64,000 nt of DNA from Cellulosimicrobium cellulans (GTDB lineage: Bacteria > Actinomycetota > Actinomycetes > Actinomycetales > Cellulomonadaceae): assembly GCF_024124905.1 (NCBI RefSeq), contig NZ_JAMXST010000003.1, positions 248,001-312,000 of the forward strand. Reading direction: 5' to 3'. Below the pieces are notes generated by a model, which saw only the letters and a program-made list of their open reading frames with translations, was not told the DNA's origin and searched no databases. Shown here piece after piece: positions 58,663 through 64,000 of the stretch (the first letter of the stretch is position 1; every line of letters begins with the position of its first letter). Position numbers and translations under genes: made by a program.

Positions 58663-60033
58663 ATGACCGACGAGCAGCACGTCCTGCGCCCGACCTACAC
58701 GCGACCCGGCGTGCGGGCGGTGGCGCCACGCTTCACCCTGCCGGACGCCGAGATGGAGCCGACGTCCGCCTACCAGGTGGTCCACGACGAGGTGATGCTG
58801 GACGGCAACTCGCGCCTCAACCTCGCGACGTTCGTCGCGACGTGGATGGGCGACGAGGCGGACCGCCTCTACGCCGAGGTCTACGACAAGAACATGGTCG
58901 ACAAGGACGAGTACCCGCGCACGGCTGCGGTCGAGGAGAACTGCTGGCGCATCCTCGGGTCGCTGTGGAACGTGCCGGACGTGCGGGACTGCATCGGCAC
59001 GTCGACCATCGGGTCGTCCGAGGCGTGCATGCTCGGAGGCCTCGCGCTCAAGCGGCGGTGGCAGCTCGCGCGACGGGCCGCGGGGAAGCCGGCGGACCGG
59101 CCGAACCTCGTCATGAGCTCGGCCGTGCAGGTGTGCTGGGAGAAGTTCTGCAACTACTTCGAGGTCGAGGCGCGCTACGTGCCCATCACCGAGGAGCACC
59201 CGTGCCTCGACGGCAGCGCTCTCGAGCAGTACGTCGACGAGAACACGATCGGCGTCGTCGCGATCATGGGCGTCACCTACACGGGCATGTACGAGCCCGT
59301 GCAGGAGATCGCGGCGGCGCTCGACGCGCTCCAGGAGCGGACCGGTCTCGACGTCCCGATCCACGTGGACGGGGCGTCGGGCGCCATGATCGCGCCGTTC
59401 CTGCAGCCGGACGTCGTGTGGGACTTCCGCCTGGAGCGCGTGCACTCGATCAGCACGTCGGGCCACAAGTACGGCCTCGTGTACCCCGGCGTCGGCTGGG
59501 TCGTGTGGCGCACGCTCGACGCCCTGCCCGAGGAGCTGGTCTTCCGCGTGAGCTACCTCGGCGGGGACATGCCGACCCTCGCGCTCAACTTCTCCCGGCC
59601 CGGCGCCCAGGTCCTACTGCAGTACTACCAGTTCCTGCGGCTCGGGCGGGAGGGGTACACCGCGATCCAGCAGGAGTGCCAGGACGTCGCGAAGTACCTC
59701 GCGCACGGGATCGAGGGCATCGGCGCGTTCGACCTGTGGAACGACGGGTCCGACATCCCCGTGTTCGCCTGGCGTCTCAGGCCGGGCCACACGGAGAACT
59801 GGGACCTCTACCACCTCTCGGACCGGCTGCGCATGAAGGGATGGCTCGTTCCCGCCTACCCGATGCCCGACGACCTCGCCGACCTCACCGTGCAGCGGAT
59901 CGTCGTGCGCAACGGCGTGAGCCGCGACCTCGCGGACGACCTGCTGGAGGACATCCGGGTCGAGACGGCGTGGCTCGACGGGCTCACGTCGCCCATGCCC
60001 GCCGAGGGCCGACGCTCGGGCTTCCACCACTGA
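58663..60033 (+). CDS. gadB: Glutamate decarboxylase
   Basis: 456 residues. A cytoplasmic PLP enzyme (group II, fold type I) turning L-glutamate into GABA and CO2 while consuming a proton. PLP lysine Lys269 in 'SISTSGHKYGLVYPGVGWVVWR', 'VDGASGAMIAPF' (PLP Asp), 'LNLATFVATWM' and 'TIGSSEACMLGGLALKRRW' are typical of bacterial GadB. Length matches the family. GGAGGAA at 58651-58657. Downstream of the DUF6325/SHOCT genes and 5 bp before a membrane protein gene; together an acid-stress cassette is plausible. No glutamate/GABA antiporter gadC adjoins. Confidence 0.94.
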   Translation: MTDEQHVLRPTYTRPGVRAVAPRFTLPDAEMEPTSAYQVVHDEVMLDGNSRLNLATFVATWMGDEADRLYAEVYDKNMVDKDEYPRTAAVEENCWRILGSLWNVPDVRDCIGTSTIGSSEACMLGGLALKRRWQLARRAAGKPADRPNLVMSSAVQVCWEKFCNYFEVEARYVPITEEHPCLDGSALEQYVDENTIGVVAIMGVTYTGMYEPVQEIAAALDALQERTGLDVPIHVDGASGAMIAPFLQPDVVWDFRLERVHSISTSGHKYGLVYPGVGWVVWRTLDALPEELVFRVSYLGGDMPTLALNFSRPGAQVLLQYYQFLRLGREGYTAIQQECQDVAKYLAHGIEGIGAFDLWNDGSDIPVFAWRLRPGHTENWDLYHLSDRLRMKGWLVPAYPMPDDLADLTVQRIVVRNGVSRDLADDLLEDIRVETAWLDGLTSPMPAEGRRSGFHH

Positions 60034-60038
60034 CGGTC

Positions 60039-60692
60039 GTGGACCGGCGGGAGCGTCGTCTGCGGCGCGAGGCGTGGGGGTTCGCGGTCGGCTCGCTGTG
60101 CTTCCTCGTCGGGGCGCTCCCGCCCTACGCCGACGCCGTCGGCGCGGTGGCCACGAACGTCACGTTCGTCGTCGGCGCGGTGTTCTTCACCGCCGCCGCG
60201 TTCGTGCAGCTCGGCCTGAGCGGGCGGCGTCCGCCGCGTGCCGGGACCCACCCGGCCGACCGGTGGGACTGGTGGGCGGCGGCCGTCCAGCTCGTCGGCA
60301 CGCTCTGCTTCAACGTGAGCACGACCGCGGCGCTCGTGGCGGCGGTCCACGACCCGACGCGGCTGGGCGTGGGCTGGAAGCCCGACGCCTACGGGTCCGT
60401 CGCGTTCCTCGTCTCCTCGGCGTTCGCCGTCGTCGCGACGCGCGACCGCGGGCACCTGTGGGACCGCGACGCCCGCACCTGGCACGGCACGTGGCTCAAC
60501 CTGGTCGGGTCCGTCGCGTTCGGCGCGTCGGCGGTCGGGGCGTACGTCTCCCCGGCCACGGGCACCTACGTGAGCGAGTGGTGGGACGACGCGGGCACGC
60601 TCGTCGGGGCGGTGTGCTTCCTCGTCGCGGCGCTGCTGTCGCGGCGGACGGTCGACGTGCCGGCGCCGAGCGCCGCGCACCCGGTCGTGTGA
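60039..60692 (+). CDS. YrhK-like membrane protein, tandem-domain
   Basis: 217 residues. Four to six hydrophobic helices arranged as two similar halves ('WGFAVGSLCFLVGALPPY', 'VTFVVGAVFFTAAAFVQL' and, in the second half, 'WHGTWLNLVGSVAFGASAVGAYVS', 'GTLVGAVCFLVAALLS'). The G-S-x-x-F-x-x-G-A repeats are typical of YrhK-domain proteins of unknown function. GTG 60039 is 5 bp after the gadB stop, with the upstream C-terminal codons giving no clear ribosome site; translation may depend on gadB. Confidence 0.7.
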   Translation: MDRRERRLRREAWGFAVGSLCFLVGALPPYADAVGAVATNVTFVVGAVFFTAAAFVQLGLSGRRPPRAGTHPADRWDWWAAAVQLVGTLCFNVSTTAALVAAVHDPTRLGVGWKPDAYGSVAFLVSSAFAVVATRDRGHLWDRDARTWHGTWLNLVGSVAFGASAVGAYVSPATGTYVSEWWDDAGTLVGAVCFLVAALLSRRTVDVPAPSAAHPVV

Positions 60693-60710
60693 CGCACGTC
60701 GGGGTGCGTC
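60691..60710. terminator. Small hairpin between convergent genes
   Basis: GACGCAC (60691-60697) pairs with GTGCGTC (60704-60710), loop of 6. It is in the 46-bp gap between the YrhK-like gene and the sialidase gene. Confidence 0.5.
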
Positions 60711-60738
60711 GCTCGACCGGGTGCGCAGCGCTCGCGGG

Positions 60739-62952
60739 TCAGGCGCAGGTCGTCGCCGCGTAGGCGGCCTCGACCGAACCGGGCCCGGTCGCGGCGCTCG
60801 CGGTCCCCGCGTCGACCGAGGCCGTGCGCACCGCGAACGACTGGTACGCCGAGCCGCCCGGGGCCACGCCCGCGACCGTGCGCTCGCCGTACGGCGTGCG
60901 CAGGGTGACGTCGGCGGGGGCGTCCCCGGTGTTGCGCGCGGTGACGGCGACGTACGCCCGGCCCGCGAGGCACCGGCTCGTCGCCCGGACGTCGAGCGGG
61001 ACCGCGCTGCCGAGCTCGACCGTCGGACCGTCGAGCTCGACGACGGTCACGCTCGACCCCGCCGTCGACGTCCACGTCGTGTCGGGCGTGAACGACCCGC
61101 GGTCGAGGTCGCCCTGGGTCACCACGTGGTGCGCGAACGTGCACGTGTACGACCCCTCGGCCGGCAGGGTGCGGTAGCGGCAGTTCTGGGCCGCGGTAGC
61201 GGGGTCGAGACCGGCGAGGTTGCCCGTGGGGACCACCGAGGTCGCCGTCGTGGAGAGGTTGCGGACCGTGTACGTGAACCGCAGGACGTCGCCGACGGCG
61301 TACGTCTCCTGCGGGTTCGCGTGCACCCCCTGGACCGAGATGTTCCCGGGCGCCCCGAAGTAGACGGCCGGGCCGTCGTGCTCGACCGTGGTGACGGTCG
61401 CGCCGGAGGTCGACGTCCAGGTCGTGCGCGGCGCGAAGAACCCGGCGTCGAGGTCGGCCCGCGTGACCGTGTGCCGCGCGGACGTGCACGTGTACGCGGC
61501 GCGCGCGGCGAGGTCGCGGAAGCGGCAGTTCGGCGCGCCCTGGGCCGGGTCGAACCGCTCGAGGTCCCCGGTCGGGGAGACCGTCGTGACGGCGTCGGAC
61601 AGGTTCGTGACCGTGAACGAGTACGTGACGACGTCGCCGACGCCGTACCCGCCCGCGGGAGCCGTGCTCGTCACGCTCGCTCGCGTCACCTCGATGTCGC
61701 CCGGCGTGCTGCTCGGCGCGGCGAGGAGCCAGTCGTGGTCGAGCTTGGCGAACCGGATGCCCCCGCCGCCGCCGTCGGGCTCGTAGAGCAGGCCGACCGT
61801 GCCGTCGGGAAGCGTCGCGAGGGTGGAGTACGCCATGCCTCCCGGCTGGAAGACCCGTGCGACGGGCCAGGTCTCGCCGTCGTCGTAGCTGACGCGGACC
61901 GTGCCGTTGACGCGACCGGACTGCGAGGCGGCGTTGGAGAAGAGGAGCACCTTGGCCTCGGCGGAGCCCTGCGGCGCGTTCGGGTACGCCCGCACGATCG
62001 CCGCGTTGTTCGTCGGGTCGGGCAGCTCGCGGTCGAGGGTCACCGCGCCGTAGGTCACGCCGCCGTCGGTCGAGTAGGCCACCTTGCGGAAGCCCGAGCG
62101 CGCCGAGTCGCGCGAGTTGAGCATGACGCGCCCGTCCGAGAGCTCGACCGTCTTGTTCTCGTCCATGCCGGTGCCGACGGGGGTCCCGACCTGCCACGTC
62201 GCGCCGTGGTCGTCGGAGTACACGGACACGGCCTGGAACTGCCCCGAGCCGTTGATGATCGTGTACTGCTGGAGCAGGCGCCCCGCGTGCTCGCCGTAGC
62301 GGAGCTGGATGCCCTGGCCCGAGGCGGCGAAGCGCGAGCGCCAGCCCAGGTCGGCCGTGACGTCGGCCGTGATGGTGCGGTGGGTCCACGTGCGACCGTC
62401 GTCGGTCGAGGCGGACACGTTCGCGTGGATGACGTCGCGGGCGCTCGGGTCGACCCCCGGCTGGGAGCCGCCGAAGCCCTGGTCGTACGACTTCACGTGG
62501 AAGTTGAAGACGGTCCCGGTCTCGCGGTCGACGACGTAGCTCGGGTCCGAGTAGCCCTCGATCGGCGCGGTGGTCTTCCCGGCCGCGACGACCTCCTGCG
62601 GGCCCCACGTGACGCCCGCGTCGGTGGACCGGCGCTGGAGGATCGAGTTCGGCCCGGGGGAGTCGGCCGCGGTGGGGCGGCCGTCGTAGGAGGCGAGGAC
62701 GTCGCCGTTGGGTGCGACGGTGAGCGCCGGGATCCGGTAGTTGGGGAAGCCGCCCTGGCCGTTCGTCGCGAGCTGCTGCTCGGTGTACGTGCCCGGGCCG
62801 CCCGTCGCGGGAGCGAGGTCGTGGTCCGGCGCGAGGGTGGCGTGGTGCGCGGCCGCCGTCGTGACGGGGACGACGGCACCGCCCACGCCCAGCGCGAGCG
62901 CGGTGGCGAGGGTCAGCGCGCGGCGCGCGGGTCTGCGGAGGTGTCCGATCAT
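60739..62952 (-). CDS. Secreted sialidase (GH33 exo-alpha-sialidase) with tandem DUF11-like domains
   Basis: 737 residues. Signal peptide 'RRALTLATALALGVGGAVVPVTTAAAH'. Catalytic six-bladed propeller from ~50 to ~400: 'FPNYRIPALTVAPNGDVLASYDGRP' (the FRIP arginine and catalytic Asp), five Asp boxes (STDAGVTWG, STDDGRTWT, SDDHGATWQ, STDGGVTYG, SYDDGETWP) and later 'NSRDSARSG'. Then two repeated ~105-residue beta domains ('GDVVTYSFTVTNLSDAVTTV', 'GDVLRFTYTVRNLSTTATSV') and a third beta domain at the end. It would release sialic acid from host or environmental glycans. No LPXTG, so soluble. Confidence 0.9.
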   Translation of the reverse strand: MIGHLRRPARRALTLATALALGVGGAVVPVTTAAAHHATLAPDHDLAPATGGPGTYTEQQLATNGQGGFPNYRIPALTVAPNGDVLASYDGRPTAADSPGPNSILQRRSTDAGVTWGPQEVVAAGKTTAPIEGYSDPSYVVDRETGTVFNFHVKSYDQGFGGSQPGVDPSARDVIHANVSASTDDGRTWTHRTITADVTADLGWRSRFAASGQGIQLRYGEHAGRLLQQYTIINGSGQFQAVSVYSDDHGATWQVGTPVGTGMDENKTVELSDGRVMLNSRDSARSGFRKVAYSTDGGVTYGAVTLDRELPDPTNNAAIVRAYPNAPQGSAEAKVLLFSNAASQSGRVNGTVRVSYDDGETWPVARVFQPGGMAYSTLATLPDGTVGLLYEPDGGGGGIRFAKLDHDWLLAAPSSTPGDIEVTRASVTSTAPAGGYGVGDVVTYSFTVTNLSDAVTTVSPTGDLERFDPAQGAPNCRFRDLAARAAYTCTSARHTVTRADLDAGFFAPRTTWTSTSGATVTTVEHDGPAVYFGAPGNISVQGVHANPQETYAVGDVLRFTYTVRNLSTTATSVVPTGNLAGLDPATAAQNCRYRTLPAEGSYTCTFAHHVVTQGDLDRGSFTPDTTWTSTAGSSVTVVELDGPTVELGSAVPLDVRATSRCLAGRAYVAVTARNTGDAPADVTLRTPYGERTVAGVAPGGSAYQSFAVRTASVDAGTASAATGPGSVEAAYAATTCA

Positions 62953-63030
62953 GCCGTTCCTTCCGGTCGGTGCTCGGCGCGACGGGGACGACGTGGAACG
63001 CGGCGACGCTGCCGAGGACGCTTGAACAGA

Positions 63031-63083
63031 TGACGTCAGATGTCTGACGTCAGGAAGGTAGCCCGAGGGGGCGCGCGGGTCAA
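63031..63083 (-). promoter_or_regulatory. Sialidase promoter with 22-bp palindromic operator
   Basis: Minus strand: TTGACC (63078-63083), 17-bp spacer, TACCTT (63055-63060). Directly downstream, covering the expected start, are perfect 10-bp arms TGACGTCAGA/TCTGACGTCA (63031-63040, 63043-63052) around TG. The shape suggests a repressor, perhaps GntR-like, responding to sialic acid or amino sugars. Confidence 0.75.
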
Positions 63084-63105
63084 GGGGAGGGGTCGTGACG
63101 CAGCA

Positions 63106-63147
63106 CGACGCCCGCCGGTCGCAGGGGTCTGCGTCCGGCGGGCGTCG
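63106..63147 (-). terminator. Hairpin terminator after the LAETG surface-protein gene
   Basis: Perfect 13-bp stem (63106-63118 with 63135-63147), with an inner 5-bp stem in the 16-nt loop (63120-63124 with 63129-63133). It lies 21 bp beyond the stop codon. Confidence 0.75.
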
Positions 63148-63168
63148 CGGGGTGGTGGTGCGGGGGTC

Positions 63169-63840
63169 TCAGCCTCGGCGCGCGCGGCGCGACAGGAGCA
63201 CGATGGCGGCGCCCACCGCGGCGAGGCCGGCGGCGAGGGCCGCGTACAGCCCCACCGTCGCGCCGGTCTCCGCCAGGCTCGGGTTCGACGCGGACGCGCT
63301 CACCTCGTTCGAGACGGGGACGACCTCGACCGGGTCGTCGTGCCCGGGCGGGTTCGTCGCGCAGTCGGGCGACGAGGGCGGGTAGACCGTGGTCACCAGG
63401 ACGTGCGGGTTGACCTCGAAGCTCACGTCGACGGCGGGGCGCACCCAGTCGTACTCGTCGCCCTCGACCCACTCGCCGTCCTCGAGGCGCCACCCCGGCC
63501 AGTCGACGCCCTTGCCCTGGTCATCGACGACGGAGCCCGGCCACAGCAGGCGGCCCTGGAGCGGCAGCCCGGACGTGACGACGCTCTCGCCGTCGGGGTT
63601 GATCCAGGTGACCGTGACGGTGTCGTGGTCGGTGCCCTCGACCTCGATCGCGTAGTCGAGGTACGCGGCGTCGTCCTCGCACGCCGAGACGAGGGTCGTG
63701 AGGCGCATCGACGGCTGGGACGGCACGTAGGTGTCGCCCTCCGCGGCGTGGGCGGCCGGGCCGGCGAGGAGCGCGGCGGAGGCGGCGAGGGCGGCGGTGG
63801 TGGCCCGCACCAGGGTGCGGCGTCCGGTCGTGGTGCTCAT
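63169..63840 (-). CDS. Cell-wall-anchored surface protein with LAETG sorting signal
   Basis: 223 residues. Signal peptide 'RRTLVRATTAALAASAALLAGPAAHAAEG', a ~120-residue beta-rich acidic domain with two Cys, an Asn/Ser/Pro linker, then sorting signal LAETG (residues 189-193), a hydrophobic helix 'VGLYAALAAGLAAVGAAIVLL' and 'SRRARRG' tail. LAETG is preferred by class E sortases of high-GC actinobacteria, which would fix it to the peptidoglycan. Domain function unknown. Upstream of the ATG up to the window end I see no other gene. Confidence 0.82.
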   Translation of the reverse strand: MSTTTGRRTLVRATTAALAASAALLAGPAAHAAEGDTYVPSQPSMRLTTLVSACEDDAAYLDYAIEVEGTDHDTVTVTWINPDGESVVTSGLPLQGRLLWPGSVVDDQGKGVDWPGWRLEDGEWVEGDEYDWVRPAVDVSFEVNPHVLVTTVYPPSSPDCATNPPGHDDPVEVVPVSNEVSASASNPSLAETGATVGLYAALAAGLAAVGAAIVLLSRRARRG

Positions 63841-64000
63841 GGTGGTTCCCGTCGGGTCGTGGTCGGTCGAGCGCGACGGGTACCGTCCTGGGGCGCGACC
63901 GTGCCACCGCCGGACCGGCGGTTCGGGGTGGCAAGGGCGCGGGCGTGTCGGACGCGTGAGGCGGCACCGCCGTGATCGCCGGTGCCCGCACTGGCAGGGG

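Noticed and set aside
1-64000. CRISPR arrays, tRNA, rRNA, riboswitches or insertion sequences
   Set aside because: No regularly spaced repeats, cloverleaf 3' CCA ends, rRNA motifs, transposases or recognisable riboswitch cores were found by reading both strands.

Overview
The window is about 64 kb of very GC-rich DNA. Short intergenic gaps, frequent ATGA/GTGA stop-start overlaps, GTG starts, an IdeR/DtxR-type regulator, ClpX, class-E-type LAETG sortase signals and a strong set of alpha-glucan and sialic-acid hydrolases point to a free-living actinobacterium of the order Micrococcales. A Cellulosimicrobium/Cellulomonas/Promicromonosporaceae-like organism is my best guess; this is inferred from gene content, not from a marker gene. 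I see no rRNA, tRNA, CRISPR array, transposase or phage gene.

Layout. 1-10.4 kb: end of an FtsX-like permease, small VOC enzymes, a DHA2 drug exporter behind a strong palindromic operator, clpX (with two different codon styles), zapE, a PadR-regulated membrane protein, a DtxR/IdeR regulator convergent with sodA (SoxR-type promoter), arfB and small hypotheticals. 10.4-27.3 kb: a LuxR-type regulator diverging from a 14-gene, tightly overlapping biosynthetic operon. It encodes a fatty acyl-AMP ligase, two acyl carrier proteins, a KAS III-like enzyme, a BtrJ/PGM1-like ATP-grasp ligase, a BtrK-like PLP decarboxylase, a degenerate thiolase-fold protein, two acyl-CoA-dehydrogenase-like proteins, a MATE exporter, a glycosyltransferase-like protein of unknown role, a HAD phosphatase, an Sfp-type phosphopantetheinyl transferase and a free-standing condensation-domain protein. 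The logic reads as: activate a fatty acid on one carrier, load and decarboxylate an amino acid on another (as in butirosin side-chain assembly), desaturate and join, then export. I do not recognise the complete set as a described pathway.

27.3-39.9 kb is mixed housekeeping and accessory DNA: a thioesterase, nitronate monooxygenase, the lysG-lysE pair, a methyltransferase, an MBL-fold protein, VanZ, a LacI regulator, a glutaminase-MFS operon and YihY/BrkB. 39.9-48.7 kb is an alpha-glucan locus (LacI repressor, sugar-binding lipoprotein, secreted GH87 alpha-1,3-glucanase, cytoplasmic GH31 glucosidase) without permease genes. 48.8-57.2 kb has a CMD protein, a MalT-like LuxR regulator, a P1B-type ATPase, an epoxide hydrolase and a sulfatase. 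57.4-60.7 kb is a DUF6325/SHOCT/glutamate-decarboxylase cassette. 60.7-64 kb carries a secreted sialidase and an LAETG-anchored surface protein.

Two small dispersed palindromic repeat families (about 81 bp and 60 bp) occur both between genes and in-frame inside genes of the biosynthetic operon. They are among the more unusual features of the window. All family calls are by eye from motifs; no database search was possible.
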